From the NCBI GenBank assembly GCA_946886855.1, contig CAMPJJ010000044.1:1-42291 (forward strand): 42,291 bases of DNA, written 5' to 3'. The notes beneath the pieces were generated by a model. The model worked only from the letters and a program-made list of their open reading frames with translations, was not told where the DNA came from and searched no databases. Below are positions 7,988-17,614 of the stretch, one piece after another. Origin of the DNA: an uncultured Roseateles sp. Lineage in GTDB: Bacteria; Pseudomonadota; Gammaproteobacteria; Burkholderiales; Burkholderiaceae. Position numbers and translations under genes: made by a program. Each line of letters begins with the position of its first letter. Position 1 is the stretch's first letter.

Positions 7988-8647
7988 ATGACCGCACGAC
8001 TCCTTCCCGCGTCCCTCACCGACGCCGCCGTGACCGCCCTCCAGGCGCTCGCCCTGACCGTCGCCGCCGTACTCCCCGTCTTCGTCTTCGCCCACACCGG
8101 CGACGGCAGCCTGCACGACCACGGCACGCAGAGCGCCGGTGCCGCCTTCGGCGAAGGCTTCACCCATCCGTTCACCGGCCTCGATCACCTCGCCGCGATG
8201 CTCGCCGTCGGCCTGTGGAGCGCGCTGACGCAGACCGGCCGTCGCATGTTGGCCGCGCCGTTCGCGTTCGCGGGCCTGCTGCTGGCGGGCGCGTTGGTCG
8301 GTCTCGCGGTGGCTGACGAAGGACTGCGGGTGCCAGGTGTTGAGCCGATGGTCGCCGCGTCGGTGCTGGTGCTGGGACTGGTCGCCGCCGCGCGCTGGCG
8401 CCTGGGCGCGACGATGTCGGCCGCGCTGGTCGGCGCGTTCGCGGTCTTCCACGGCCTGGCGCATGGCGCCGAGCTGCAGGGCAGTGCAGCGCTCGCCGGC
8501 ATGGTGCTCGCGACCGCGCTGCTGCATGCGGGCGGTCTTGCCCTCGGGCTGAAGCTGCGTTCGCTCGCGCCGGTCTGGTCGCGCGCCGCGGGCGGTGCGA
8601 TCGCGCTGCTCGGCCTGGGTCTGGTCGCTCGGATGGTGGTCGCATGA
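7988..8647 (+). CDS. HupE/UreJ family nickel-associated membrane protein
   Basis: A 219-residue membrane protein of the HupE/UreJ family, thought to be nickel permeases that serve hydrogenase or urease. The N-terminus is a signal-peptide-like hydrophobic segment ending VFVFAHTGD. The family signature follows ([21 protein letters not shown]), then five further hydrophobic segments and a second His motif ([10 protein letters not shown]). The ATG at 7988 is preceded by GAGGA with 5-base spacing; a TTG at 7967 in frame is less likely. The stop overlaps ureB by 4 bases. The short gap after ureA holds several GATCCC repeats of no obvious function. Placement between ureA and ureB is common in betaproteobacterial urease clusters. 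Confidence 0.92.
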   Translation: MTARLLPASLTDAAVTALQALALTVAAVLPVFVFAHTGDGSLHDHGTQSAGAAFGEGFTHPFTGLDHLAAMLAVGLWSALTQTGRRMLAAPFAFAGLLLAGALVGLAVADEGLRVPGVEPMVAASVLVLGLVAAARWRLGATMSAALVGAFAVFHGLAHGAELQGSAALAGMVLATALLHAGGLALGLKLRSLAPVWSRAAGGAIALLGLGLVARMVVA

Positions 8648-8949
8648 CGCCCGGCGAGCTGCTGGTCGACGACGGCGAACTCGCGCTCAATCCGGGCCGC
8701 CGCACGCTGGTGCTGACCGTGGTCAACGGCGCGGACCGGCCCATCCAGGTCGGCTCCCACTACCACTTCGCAGAGACGAACGGCGCGCTGGTCTTCGACC
8801 GCGAGGCCGCGCGGGGCATGCGCCTGAACATCGCGTCCGGCACCGCCGTGCGCTTCGAACCCGGCCAGCAGCGCACCGTGGAGCTGGTCGACTACGCCGG
8901 CAGCCGCGAGATCTGGGGATTCCGCGGCCTGATCCAGGGAGCGCTGTGA
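8644..8949 (+). CDS. ureB: Urease subunit beta
   Basis: A 101-residue protein, full length for UreB. Conserved features include [19 protein letters not shown] at the start, the block [15 protein letters not shown] and the C-terminal [10 protein letters not shown]. It overlaps hupE (ATGA) and ureC (its TGA shares a base with the ureC ATG), indicating translational coupling. It forms the (UreABC)3 urease with UreA and UreC in the cytoplasm. Confidence 0.97.
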   Translation: MTPGELLVDDGELALNPGRRTLVLTVVNGADRPIQVGSHYHFAETNGALVFDREAARGMRLNIASGTAVRFEPGQQRTVELVDYAGSREIWGFRGLIQGAL

Positions 8950-10667
8950 TGGCCCGCATCGGCAAACGCGCCTACGCCGAGATGTTCGGCCCGACCGTCG
9001 GCGACCGCGTCCGGCTGGCCGACACGGCGCTGGTCATCGAGGTCGAGCAAGACCTGACCCTGCGCGCCGGCGGCTACGGCGAGGAAGTGAAGTTCGGCGG
9101 CGGCAAGACGATCCGCGACGGCATGGCGCAATCGCAGCGCACGCGCGCGCAGGGCGCCGTCGACACGGTGCTGACGAATGCGCTGATCCTCGATCATTGG
9201 GGCATCGTGAAGGCGGACATCGGCCTGAAGGACCACCGCATCGTCGCGATCGGCAAGGCCGGCAACCCGGATACGCAGCCGGGCGTGGACATCGTCATCG
9301 GCCCCGGCACCGAGGTCATCGCCTGCGAGGGCGCGATCGTCACCGCGGGCGCCATCGATTCGCACATCCACTTCATCTGCCCGCAGCAGATCGAGGAGGC
9401 GCTGGCCAGCGGTGTGACGACGATGCTGGGCGGCGGCACCGGTCCCGCGACCGGCACCTTCGCCACCACCTGCACGCCGGGACCGTGGCACATCGAGCGC
9501 ATGCTGCAGGCCGCCGACGCGTTCCCGATGAACCTGGGCTTCCTCGGCAAGGGCAACGCCAGTCGGCCTGAAGGTCTGGTCGAGCAGATCGAGGCCGGCG
9601 CGATCGGCCTGAAGCTGCACGAGGACTGGGGCACGACGCCGGCGGCGATCTCCAACTGCCTGGACGTGGCCGAGGTCACCGACACGCAGGTGGCGATCCA
9701 CACGGACACGCTCAATGAGAGCGGCTTCGTCGAGGACACGGTGGCCGCCTTCAAGGGCCGCACCATCCACACCTTCCACACCGAGGGCGCGGGCGGCGGC
9801 CATGCGCCGGACATCCTGAAGGTCGTCGGCGAGGCCAACGTGCTGCCCAGCTCGACCAACCCGACGCGGCCCTACACGATCAACACGCTCGACGAGCACG
9901 TCGACATGCTGATGGTGTGCCACCACCTGGATCCTGCAATCGCGGAGGACCTGGCCTTCGCCGAGAGCCGCATCCGCAAGGAGACGATCGCGGCCGAGGA
10001 CATCCTGCACGACCTCGGCGCGATCAGCATGTTCAGCTCGGACTCGCAGGCCATGGGCCGCGTGGGCGAGGTGGTGCTGCGCTGCTGGCAGACCGCGCAC
10101 AAGATGAAGCAGCAGCGCGGCCAGCTGCCGGGCGACAGCGAGCGCCACGACAACGGCCGCGTGAAGCGCTACGTCGCGAAGCTCGCGATCAATCCGGCGA
10201 TCGCGCACGGCGTGAGCCATGAGGTCGGCAGCATCGAGGTCGGCAAGTGGGCCGACCTGGTGATCTGGAAGCCGGCCTTCTTCGGCGTGAAGCCGTCGCT
10301 GATCCTCAAGGGCGGCGTGATCGCGATGGCCGCGATGGGCGATCCCAACGCGTCCATCCCGACGCCGCAGCCGGTGCACTACCGGCCGATGTTCGGCAGC
10401 TTCGGCGGATCGCTGGCGCGCGCCTCGCTGAGCTTCGTGTCGCAGGCGGCCATCGCGGCCGGCGCGCCGCAGCGCTACGGCCTGGCCAAGACCGCGGTCG
10501 CGGTGAAAGGCATCCGCGGCGTGGGCAAGAAGGACATGGTCCACAATGACTACGCCCCGCGGATGGAGGTCGATCCCCAGACCTATGCGGTGCGCGCCGA
10601 CGGCCTGCTGCTGCACTGCGAGCCCGCCTCGGTGCTTCCGATGGCGCAGCGCTACTTCCTGTTCTGA
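8949..10667 (+). CDS. ureC: Urease subunit alpha (catalytic)
   Basis: A 572-residue catalytic subunit, normal length. The nickel-bridging lysine that becomes carbamylated is K222 in GLKLHEDWG. Nickel-binding histidines are visible in SHIHFICP and in [15 protein letters not shown]. The flap motif MVCHHLD has the mobile-flap cysteine at C324. All key residues are present, so the enzyme should be active if the accessory proteins are complete. It shares one base with the ureB stop and ends directly against the ureE start, with no intervening base. Confidence 0.99.
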   Translation: MARIGKRAYAEMFGPTVGDRVRLADTALVIEVEQDLTLRAGGYGEEVKFGGGKTIRDGMAQSQRTRAQGAVDTVLTNALILDHWGIVKADIGLKDHRIVAIGKAGNPDTQPGVDIVIGPGTEVIACEGAIVTAGAIDSHIHFICPQQIEEALASGVTTMLGGGTGPATGTFATTCTPGPWHIERMLQAADAFPMNLGFLGKGNASRPEGLVEQIEAGAIGLKLHEDWGTTPAAISNCLDVAEVTDTQVAIHTDTLNESGFVEDTVAAFKGRTIHTFHTEGAGGGHAPDILKVVGEANVLPSSTNPTRPYTINTLDEHVDMLMVCHHLDPAIAEDLAFAESRIRKETIAAEDILHDLGAISMFSSDSQAMGRVGEVVLRCWQTAHKMKQQRGQLPGDSERHDNGRVKRYVAKLAINPAIAHGVSHEVGSIEVGKWADLVIWKPAFFGVKPSLILKGGVIAMAAMGDPNASIPTPQPVHYRPMFGSFGGSLARASLSFVSQAAIAAGAPQRYGLAKTAVAVKGIRGVGKKDMVHNDYAPRMEVDPQTYAVRADGLLLHCEPASVLPMAQRYFLF

Positions 10668-11339
10668 ATGATCCAAGTCTCCAAACTGCTGGCCCAGGGC
10701 GCCGGCCTGGCCCCTGTGCTGCTCAAGCGCGCCGCCGCCGTGACGCTCGACTGGGACACGCGCCAGAAGAGCCGTTTCCAGGTGACCGACAGCCAGGGCC
10801 GCGAGCTCGGCGTCTTCCTGCCGCGCGGCACGACGGTGCGCGGCGGCGACGTGATGGTGGCCGAGGACGGCTCGCTCGTGCGCGTCGTCGCGGCGCCGCA
10901 GGCGCTGCTGCGCATCACCGCCTGCACGGCGCACGGCTCGCCGTTCGACCTGGTGCGCGCGGCGTATCACCTCGGCAACCGCCATGTGCAGATCGAGCTG
11001 AAGCCGGACCACCTGAAGATCGAGCCCGACCATGTGCTCGCCGACATGCTGCGCGCGATGCACCTGATCGTGAGCGAGGTCGAAGAGGGCTTCGAGCCCG
11101 AAGCCGGTGCCTACGCGGCTGGCGGCCATGGTCACGCCCATGCGCATGACCACGGGCATTCGCACGGCCACGGGCACTCGCACGACCACGGTCATGCGCA
11201 CGAGAAGGGCCACGGCCACTTGCAGGACCACTCGCAGGACCACTCGCACGATCACAAGCCCGCGGCCAGGAAGACCATCGCGATCCAGGCCGCTCCGGCG
11301 CCCCATGTGCACGGGCCGGGCTGTGGTCACGACCACTGA
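10668..11339 (+). CDS. ureE: Urease accessory protein UreE (nickel metallochaperone), His-rich
   Basis: UreE delivers nickel to the UreDFG-apourease complex. This copy has 223 residues, longer than the ~150 common in the family, because of a C-terminal extension from residue ~147. The extension is extremely rich in His, Gly and Asp (repeated HGH, HDHGHSH and DHSHDH units) and ends [11 protein letters not shown]. Such tails bind several nickel ions and act as a store. The N-terminal domain ([19 protein letters not shown]) and the metal-binding core ([13 protein letters not shown]) are intact. The ATG follows the ureC stop directly. The 3' end overlaps ureF. Confidence 0.95.
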   Translation: MIQVSKLLAQGAGLAPVLLKRAAAVTLDWDTRQKSRFQVTDSQGRELGVFLPRGTTVRGGDVMVAEDGSLVRVVAAPQALLRITACTAHGSPFDLVRAAYHLGNRHVQIELKPDHLKIEPDHVLADMLRAMHLIVSEVEEGFEPEAGAYAAGGHGHAHAHDHGHSHGHGHSHDHGHAHEKGHGHLQDHSQDHSHDHKPAARKTIAIQAAPAPHVHGPGCGHDH

Positions 11340-12036
11340 ACCCGTCGTCGATCCCGTTCCGCCGCTGCTGCGGCTGACGTGGCTCGCGTCCCCGGCGTTG
11401 CCGATCGGGGCGTTCTCGTATTCGGAAGTGCTGGAAGCGGCGGTCGAGCACGGCCTCGTGCATGACGACATCAGCGCCGGCGCGTGGCTGAGCCAGCAGT
11501 TGCGTCTGCTTGCACGCGGCGACCTTGCGGCCATCGCGCAGGGCATCGTCGCGTGGCGGGCCGGCGACGAGCCCGCGTTGCGCGAGCTCGTCCGCTGGCT
11601 GCGCACGACGCGCGACGGCGCCGAGGCCCGACTTCAGAGCGAGCAGATGGGTCAGTCGCTGCTGGTCTGGCTGCGCGGCCAGCCGATGGCTTCGCCTTCG
11701 CAAGTCGCGCTGCTCGTCGCGTGTGGCGAGCGGCAGCCGCTGCCCTACGCCTTCGTGATGTCGCTCGCCCTCGCCACGATCGATGTCCCCGTCGACCAGG
11801 CCCTGTTCTCGCAAGCCTTCGGCTGGGCCGAGAACCAGGTCCAGGCCGCGCTCAAGGCCGTGCCGCTGGGCCAGACCGCCGGCCAGCGCGTGCTGACGCG
11901 GCTGGCCTCCGAGATCCCCGCCGCGGTGGCCGAAGCCGTCGCGACGCCGCCCGCGCGGCGGCAGCTGTTCGCGCCGATGCTGTCCGTCCTCGCGGCGCGC
12001 CACGAAACCCAGTACTCCCGATTGTTCCGATCATGA
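11323..12036 (+). CDS. ureF: Urease accessory protein UreF
   Basis: A protein of about 237 residues with the UreF hallmarks: [19 protein letters not shown] near the N-terminus, QMGQSL, the helix [20 protein letters not shown] and [24 protein letters not shown] at the end. UreF binds UreD and UreG and gates GTP-dependent nickel insertion. The start is uncertain: GTG at 11323 gives a 17-base overlap with ureE, and an in-frame ATG at 11305 adds six residues; neither has a clear Shine-Dalgarno. The TGA overlaps the ureG ATG (ATGA). Confidence 0.95.
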   Translation: MVTTTEPVVDPVPPLLRLTWLASPALPIGAFSYSEVLEAAVEHGLVHDDISAGAWLSQQLRLLARGDLAAIAQGIVAWRAGDEPALRELVRWLRTTRDGAEARLQSEQMGQSLLVWLRGQPMASPSQVALLVACGERQPLPYAFVMSLALATIDVPVDQALFSQAFGWAENQVQAALKAVPLGQTAGQRVLTRLASEIPAAVAEAVATPPARRQLFAPMLSVLAARHETQYSRLFRS

Positions 12037-12722
12037 GCACGACCTCCACCGCCACCTCCGCCGCCACGTCCAGCGCTTCCGCGCTCCATCACATCCCTGG
12101 CCGCACGAAGCGGCTGCCGCCGCTGCGCGTGGGCATCGGCGGTCCGGTCGGTTCCGGCAAGACGACCCTGCTGGAGATGCTCTGCAAGGCGATGCGCGAG
12201 AAGTGGGACCTGGTCGCGATCACCAACGACATCTACACGAAGGAAGACCAGCGCCTGCTGACCATCAGCGGCGCGCTGCCCGCCGAGCGCATCCTGGGCG
12301 TGGAGACCGGCGGCTGCCCGCACACGGCGATCCGCGAGGACGCGTCCATCAACCTCGAGGCCATCGACCGCATGCTCGCGCAGTTCCCCGAGGCGGACGT
12401 CGTGTTCATCGAGTCCGGCGGCGACAACCTCGCCGCGACCTTCAGCCCGGAGCTGAGCGACCTGACGATCTACGTCATCGACGTCGCCGCCGGCGAGAAG
12501 ATCCCGCGCAAGGGCGGCCCCGGCATCACGAAGAGCGACCTGTTCGTGATCAACAAGACCGACCTCGCGCCGCATGTGGGTGCCAACCTCGACGTCATGC
12601 GCGCCGACACCCAGCGCATGCGGCCGACGCGGCCCTTCGTGATGACCAACCTCAAGACGCTGAGCGGCCTGGACGAGGTGGTCGCCTTCATCGAGCAGAA
12701 GGGGATGCTGGGCACCGCGTGA
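12033..12722 (+). CDS. ureG: Urease accessory GTPase UreG
   Basis: A 229-residue SIMIBI-class GTPase that powers nickel delivery. The P-loop GGPVGSGKT lies at about residues 36-44; the nickel-binding CPH motif ([13 protein letters not shown]), the switch [15 protein letters not shown] and the guanine motif [10 protein letters not shown] are all present. A 30-residue Ser/Thr/Ala-rich N-terminal extension precedes the GTPase. It is the last gene of the urease operon. No terminator is obvious in the 116 bases before the next gene, so read-through into the tandem paralogues is possible. Confidence 0.97.
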   Translation: MSTTSTATSAATSSASALHHIPGRTKRLPPLRVGIGGPVGSGKTTLLEMLCKAMREKWDLVAITNDIYTKEDQRLLTISGALPAERILGVETGGCPHTAIREDASINLEAIDRMLAQFPEADVVFIESGGDNLAATFSPELSDLTIYVIDVAAGEKIPRKGGPGITKSDLFVINKTDLAPHVGANLDVMRADTQRMRPTRPFVMTNLKTLSGLDEVVAFIEQKGMLGTA

Positions 12723-12838
12723 CGCCTGATGCATGACGCATGACGCGTGACCACGGGCGTCGCCGCGGAGCGCGCCGGTCGCCCGACCACGCCCGAAGGA
12801 GGGAAGAACCCGTCCCTTGACCGCCGGACTGAACGGCG

Positions 12839-14434
12839 ATGCACCCCGCCGCATCGTTCTCCTCCACCGTGTCCTCGTCCTGCTCCTGGGGCGACGACAC
12901 CCGTCCGATCCTGCCGCCGACGCATGCCCACGCGTGTACCGGCAACGAGTCCGGCAGTCCGCCGCTGTCACCCGCCTCCGTCGCTTCTGGTGCGTCTGGT
13001 GCGTCTGCCGCCTCCGATGCCGCCCTGATCGACGGCGCGCTCGTGACCCTGGGGCCACGCGGCGCGGCCGACGCCGTGCTGCTCGCCCGGCAACTCGTCG
13101 CCGACTGCGACCTTCGGATGAGGCGCGGATCGGTGGCCGAGGGCGTGGACCGTTTCATCCTGGACGGCGATCGGCGCGGCCTGCCGGAGATGCTGCGCGC
13201 GTCGGCGGCCCAGGCGCTCGCCCAGGAGCGCGACCGCGACTGCGCAAGCGGCCGCCTGCGGGCCTTCATCGCGGCGCTGGGCCGGGCGGCGGTCAGTCTG
13301 GCCCACTGCAGCGCGCGCAACTTCGCGTCGGTGGCCGTGCCGACGATGGTGCGTCAGGCCATCGGCCGGGCGCTGGACATCGCGCTGACCGAGAGCGTGT
13401 CGGAGACCGCGCGGACCTGGCTGTCCTGCGGCGCGCTGGCCGTGCCGGTCCTCGGCCAGGCCGTGCTGCTGATCCGGGACGAGGCGCGCGGCGAGGCGAC
13501 GCGCTATTCGCGCGTCACCCGCGTGGTGCTGATGGCGCTGCCGACGGGCGCGGGCCTGCTCGGCGCGACGACCGGTACGATGGTCTTCGCCGGCACGCGT
13601 TTCGCGGAAGCCGTGCTCTATCCGCTGATGCGCGACAGCATCCAGGCGCGCTGGCCCTTGACCACCGAGCCCGACAGCGGACCGACGCGCAGCTCGCTCG
13701 CGCTGGCGGGGCTCGGTTATGCGATCAACCAGCTGGCGGTCAGCCGCGTGTTCGCGGCCGCGCCGGATGTGGACCTGGAGGCGCGCGCGCTGCTGCCGGG
13801 CGGCATCGTGCTGCGCGGGCTGTCCAACTGGGGTGGCGAAGCGCTCGACCTGTGGACCCTGCTCATGCTCCATCATGCGTGCCGGCACGGCACCGCCACG
13901 CAGGTGCGCATGCGCGTGGGACAGGCCAGCCTGCCCGAGTCGATGCGGACGTTGCGCCACTGGGACACGATGGCGGCCAGGGGCTGCTACGTCGCCGGCT
14001 TCAACCAGCTCTACGACTCGCTGCTGGACGACCGGACCCTGGCGCGTTGGGTGCGCCCGAGCTTGGGTGCGAGCGCGCCGGTCGCCGCGGACTGGCTCAC
14101 CGAGCTGATCGTCGGCGCGCTGACGGCGCCGAGCTACGTGTTCTGGACCGATCCCTTGAATTCACACGGCGTCGAGTTGCAGACGCTGGAGGAGCAGCAT
14201 CGCAGACTTCCGCCGCCGCGACAGTACGCAGGCAACAACGCGGAGCCGGCACTGCCGGACGCGGGCGACTTGGTGCTGACCGCGTATCGCGGCGCGGGCG
14301 GGCGATCCGTCAGCGTCCCTGCGGACGACCGCGAGGGTGTCCGCGCCCCGGGGCGCGCCGGTTCCGGTGCCACACCTGGCACGACACCTGGCACGACACC
14401 CGGCGCGACTCCTGGCGCTCAGGGCGGGGAGTGA
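12839..14434 (+). CDS. Unknown protein, tandem paralogue 1 (effector-like N-terminus)
   Basis: A 531-residue protein I do not recognise. Residues 1-60 are Ser/Ala/Pro-rich and look disordered. From ~60 to ~455 it aligns with the next gene over its whole length; shared blocks include VPTMVRQAIGRALD, YSRVTRVVLMALPTGAG, NWGGEALDLWTLLMLHHA, RHWDTMAARG, VFWTDP and GVELQTLEEQ. Two hydrophobic stretches (~180-205 and ~225-250) could be membrane segments. The C-terminus has TPGT repeats encoded by four 12-bp units (14372-14419). An in-frame stop at 12830 fixes 12839 as the earliest ATG; an AAGGAGGG lies too far upstream to serve it well. Base composition matches the genome. A Ser/Pro-rich head on a soluble/amphipathic body resembles secreted effectors, but no secretion genes are in the window. 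Confidence 0.75.
   Translation: MHPAASFSSTVSSSCSWGDDTRPILPPTHAHACTGNESGSPPLSPASVASGASGASAASDAALIDGALVTLGPRGAADAVLLARQLVADCDLRMRRGSVAEGVDRFILDGDRRGLPEMLRASAAQALAQERDRDCASGRLRAFIAALGRAAVSLAHCSARNFASVAVPTMVRQAIGRALDIALTESVSETARTWLSCGALAVPVLGQAVLLIRDEARGEATRYSRVTRVVLMALPTGAGLLGATTGTMVFAGTRFAEAVLYPLMRDSIQARWPLTTEPDSGPTRSSLALAGLGYAINQLAVSRVFAAAPDVDLEARALLPGGIVLRGLSNWGGEALDLWTLLMLHHACRHGTATQVRMRVGQASLPESMRTLRHWDTMAARGCYVAGFNQLYDSLLDDRTLARWVRPSLGASAPVAADWLTELIVGALTAPSYVFWTDPLNSHGVELQTLEEQHRRLPPPRQYAGNNAEPALPDAGDLVLTAYRGAGGRSVSVPADDREGVRAPGRAGSGATPGTTPGTTPGATPGAQGGE
14372..14419 (+). repeat. Four tandem 12-bp repeats coding TPGT units
   Basis: Units ACACCTGGCACG (twice exactly), then ACACCCGGCGCG and ACTCCTGGCGCT, in frame at the 3' end of paralogue 1. 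The repeat is absent from paralogue 2, so it arose after duplication or was lost there. Confidence 0.85.
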
Positions 14435-14440
14435 GCGGCG

Positions 14441-15907
14441 ATGCAGCCTTCTTCATTGCAACCTGACGCACTGTCTCCGTCGATCCCGGAAGCGACAGCG
14501 CCATCGCCATCGACCCCGCCGTCGACGTCGCCGATCTCCGATGTCGCGCTGCGTCCAGGTCCTGGCGCCGACGCCCAGGCGTCCGACGGGCCGGTGATCG
14601 ACGACGCCATCACCGCGATGGGCGCGGCGGGCGTTGCCGATCTGGTGCTGTTGGCGCGCGAACTGGCGCAAGGCGTGGACCTGCGGCGCGCGTCGGGCTC
14701 CCTCGCCGCGGCGATCGACGATGTCGTCATCGACGGGGAGGTGCGGACCCTGCCGTGCGAGCTGCGCGAGCCGATGGGCGCGGCGCTCGAACAGGAGCGC
14801 GATCGGGAATGGCCCAGCGGGCGGCTCCGGGCCGTCATCGCCGCGCTGGGCCGTGGCGCCGTCAACGCCGCGCATTGCGGCGCGCGCAACCTCGCCGCCG
14901 TGGCGCTGCCGACCATGGTCAGGCAGGCGGTGGGCCGGGCGCTGGACGTGGCGCTCGCGCACGGTCTGTCGGAAACCGCGCGCACCGTGCTGTCCTGCGG
15001 CTGTCTTGCGGTGCCGGCGATGGCGCAGGTGGTGCTGCTGGTGCGCGACGAGCGGCGCGGCGAGGCCACGGGTTATTCGCGCGTCACGCGGATCGCGCTG
15101 ATGGCCTTGCCCGCGGGGGCCGGCGTGCTCGGCCTCGCCACCGGCACGCTGCTGAACGCCGGTGCACGCTTCGCCGAGGTCGTGCTGTATCCGCTGCTGC
15201 GGGACGGCGTCCAGGCCCGCTGGCCCCTCCGCGTGGACCCCGACAGCGCGCCGACGCGGCGCTCCCTGGCGTTCGGCGCGCTGGGCTACACGATCAACCA
15301 GTTGGCGGTGAGCCGGGCCTTCCTCGCGGCGCCGGACCTGGATCCCGGGACGCAGGCCCTGTTGCCGGGCGGTGTCGTGCTGCGCGGACTGGCCAACTGG
15401 GGTGGAGAGGCCGTCGACCTGTGGACGCTGCTCATGCTGCATCACGCGTCCCGGCACGGCGGCACCACACAGCCACGGATGCGGATCGCCGACGGCGCCC
15501 TGATCGAGGCGCTGGGCACCGCGCGTCACTGGGACACGATGGCGGCGCGGGGCAGCTTCGTCGCCAGCTTCGGCCAGATGGACGACTCGCTGAGGGAGGC
15601 TTCAACGCTGGCGCGGCTGTGGGCCCCGGCAGTCGGCGAAGCAGGCGCCGCGACGCTGGGGGACTGGAGCACGGAACTGATCGTGGGCGCGCTGGCCGGA
15701 CCCACCTACGTCTTCTGGACCGACCCGACGCACGCGCGCGGCGTCGAACTCCAGACACTGGACGAGCAGCGCCGCGGTCGATCGCCGCGGCGTCAGCACG
15801 CCGGCAACCGCATGGAGCCGGCGCTGCCGGACCTCGGCCCAGTCGCCCTGCGTGCGTTCGATCCCAGGACCGCCTCCGGTCCCGCGGGCGGCGGCGGGAT
15901 CTTCTGA
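14441..15907 (+). CDS. Unknown protein, tandem paralogue 2 (effector-like N-terminus)
   Basis: A 488-residue paralogue of the preceding gene, 6 bases downstream of its stop and with a GGGGAG Shine-Dalgarno, so translated from the same transcript. Residues 1-45 are Ser/Pro-rich. The remainder aligns almost without gaps to paralogue 1 until residue ~460. Well over half of the core positions look identical by eye, strongest in VALPTMVRQAVGRALD, ANWGGEAVDLWTLLMLHHA, ARHWDTMAARG and the WTDP...GVELQTLDEQ tail. The conserved Trp, His and Asp positions could belong to an enzyme active site, but no known catalytic motif is recognisable. It ends in a Gly-rich tail without the TPGT repeats of its neighbour. 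Confidence 0.77.
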   Translation: MQPSSLQPDALSPSIPEATAPSPSTPPSTSPISDVALRPGPGADAQASDGPVIDDAITAMGAAGVADLVLLARELAQGVDLRRASGSLAAAIDDVVIDGEVRTLPCELREPMGAALEQERDREWPSGRLRAVIAALGRGAVNAAHCGARNLAAVALPTMVRQAVGRALDVALAHGLSETARTVLSCGCLAVPAMAQVVLLVRDERRGEATGYSRVTRIALMALPAGAGVLGLATGTLLNAGARFAEVVLYPLLRDGVQARWPLRVDPDSAPTRRSLAFGALGYTINQLAVSRAFLAAPDLDPGTQALLPGGVVLRGLANWGGEAVDLWTLLMLHHASRHGGTTQPRMRIADGALIEALGTARHWDTMAARGSFVASFGQMDDSLREASTLARLWAPAVGEAGAATLGDWSTELIVGALAGPTYVFWTDPTHARGVELQTLDEQRRGRSPRRQHAGNRMEPALPDLGPVALRAFDPRTASGPAGGGGIF

Positions 15908-15948
15908 CGCTGGCCGCCCAGAAGCCGTCTGCAGAAGGAGCCGTCCGT

Positions 15949-15982
15949 AAAAAAGCCGCCGGTCGCGATCGCGGCCGGCGGC
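15949..15982 (-). terminator. Rho-independent terminator of the tctBA operon
   Basis: On the minus strand an 8-bp stem (GCCGCCGG/CCGGCGGC at 15955-15962 and 15975-15982), whose interior is itself self-complementary, is followed by six T residues (A run at 15949-15954 on the plus strand). It lies 66 bases after the tctA stop. Confidence 0.8.
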
Positions 15983-16047
15983 GGAAGGTGGCTGGTGCGC
16001 CCGAATGCGCACGAACGCGGCGCGGGCGCCGCATCGATGGGGGTGAA

Positions 16048-17604
16048 TCAGGCCACCTGCGGCGTCACCCCGCCGCCGTCCTTGCCCTTGGTGTCGTCGT
16101 CGTCATGACCGCCGGGGGACTTCGCGCCCTTGCGGTTGGCCAGGATGAAGGCGATGAACTGCCACGCGATGAAGAACGCGATGATGGCCAGCAGCGTCGC
16201 GCTGATCGGGCGCTGCACGAAGACGTCGAAGTGGCCGCGGCTGATCAGCATCGCGCGACGGAAGTTCTCTTCCAGCATCGGGCCCAGGATGAAGCCCAGC
16301 ATCAGCGGCGCGGGGTCCATGTCCAGCCGCATGAAGATGTAGCCGGCCAGACCGAAGACCGCCGTGACGAAGATGTCGTCCAGGTTGTTGTTGACGCTGA
16401 AGGTGCCGATGCAGCAGAAGAACAGGATCGACGGGAACAGCACGTTGTACGGGATCTTGAAGACCGACAGCCAGTAACGCACCAGCGGCACGTTCAGCAC
16501 GACCAGGAAGACGTTGCCCACCCACATCGAGGCGACCAGGCCCCAGAAGATGTCGGGGTGTCCGCCGATCATGTTGGGACCCGGCTGGATGCCCTTGATG
16601 ATGAACGCGGCCATCATCAGCGCCATCACCGGGTTCTCCGGGATGCCGATGGACATCAGCGGGATGAAGCTGGTGCGGGCGGCGGCCTCGTCGGCCGCGG
16701 CCTGGCCGGCCACGCCTTCGATGGCGCCGTCGCCGATCTCGTCGCGGTACTTGCTGACCTTCTTGTCCACGGCGTAGGCCGCGAACTGGGCGATCGTCGG
16801 GCCGCCGCCGGGCAGGATGCCCAGCACCGAGCCGATCACGCTGCCGCGCAGGGCGCTCGGGATGATGCGCTTGAACTCGGGCCAGGTCGGCATCAGGTGG
16901 ATCTTGCCGTTGAAGGGCGTGCGCTCGTTCTTGGCGTCCAGGTTCTTGGAGATCTCCGCGATGCCGAAGCAGCCCAGCGCGATGCTCACCAGGCCCACGC
17001 CTTCCGCAAGGAAGGGCATGTCGAAGGTGTAGCGCTCCATGCCGCTGTTGACGTCGGTGCCGATCTGGCCGAAGAGCACGCCGATCAGGCACATCGCCAG
17101 ACCGTTGAGCAGGCTGCCGGTGGTCACGAAGCTCACGCACAGGAAGCCGAGCAGCATCAGCGAGCAGTAGTCGGCAGGGCCGAACAGGAAGGCCACTTCG
17201 CCCAGCGTCGGCGCCAGGCAGGCCAGCACGACGATGGCCACGGTGCCGCCGATGAAGCTCGAGATGCCCGCGGTGAACAGGGCCAGGCCCGTCTTCCCCT
17301 TCAAGGTCATCTGGTACCCGTCGATGCAGGCCACGATGGAGCTGGCATGCGGGATCTTCATCGTGATGGCGCTGACGCTGTCGCCGTACTGCGCGCCGTA
17401 GTAGATGCCGGCGAGCATGATCAGCGCGCCGTTGACGGGGATGGAGTAGGTCAGCGGCAGCAGCACGCTGATGGTGGCCAGCGGGCCGAGGCCGGGCAGC
17501 AGGCCGACGAGGGTGCCGACCACGCAGCCGATCGCGCAGAACATCAGGTTCTGCCAGGTCAGCGCGTGCTCGAAGCCGAAGGCGAGGTTGTGAAGGATGT
17601 CCAT
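16048..17604 (-). CDS. tctA: Tripartite tricarboxylate transporter permease TctA
   Basis: The large membrane subunit (518 residues, ~12 segments) of the TTT family, which imports tricarboxylates or related carboxylic acids using a periplasmic binding protein and an ion gradient. Family signatures are present: GLLPGLGPLATISVLLPLTY near residue 35, YYGAQYGDSVSAI, and the inverted second copy ILPGGGPTIAQFAAYAVDKK. Another marker is FIPLMSIGIPENPVMALM. A hydrophilic, Asp/Lys-rich tail (HDDDDTKGKDGGG) ends the protein. tctB lies 10 bases upstream. No tctC-type binding protein gene is present in the window, so the substrate is unknown. Confidence 0.96.
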   Translation of the reverse strand: MDILHNLAFGFEHALTWQNLMFCAIGCVVGTLVGLLPGLGPLATISVLLPLTYSIPVNGALIMLAGIYYGAQYGDSVSAITMKIPHASSIVACIDGYQMTLKGKTGLALFTAGISSFIGGTVAIVVLACLAPTLGEVAFLFGPADYCSLMLLGFLCVSFVTTGSLLNGLAMCLIGVLFGQIGTDVNSGMERYTFDMPFLAEGVGLVSIALGCFGIAEISKNLDAKNERTPFNGKIHLMPTWPEFKRIIPSALRGSVIGSVLGILPGGGPTIAQFAAYAVDKKVSKYRDEIGDGAIEGVAGQAAADEAAARTSFIPLMSIGIPENPVMALMMAAFIIKGIQPGPNMIGGHPDIFWGLVASMWVGNVFLVVLNVPLVRYWLSVFKIPYNVLFPSILFFCCIGTFSVNNNLDDIFVTAVFGLAGYIFMRLDMDPAPLMLGFILGPMLEENFRRAMLISRGHFDVFVQRPISATLLAIIAFFIAWQFIAFILANRKGAKSPGGHDDDDTKGKDGGGVTPQVA

Positions 17605-17614
17605 GGTCGGTGCC

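Noticed and set aside
8892..11606. Very long open frame (about 900 codons) opposite ureC/ureE
   Set aside because: It is the antisense shadow of GC-rich coding DNA; its product is Arg/His/Ala-rich low-complexity sequence without motifs.
12723..12838. Plant-inducible promoter or hrpII box before the effector-like paralogues
   Set aside because: No TTCGC-N15-TTCGC or TTCG-N16-TTCG pattern is present in the 116 bases.
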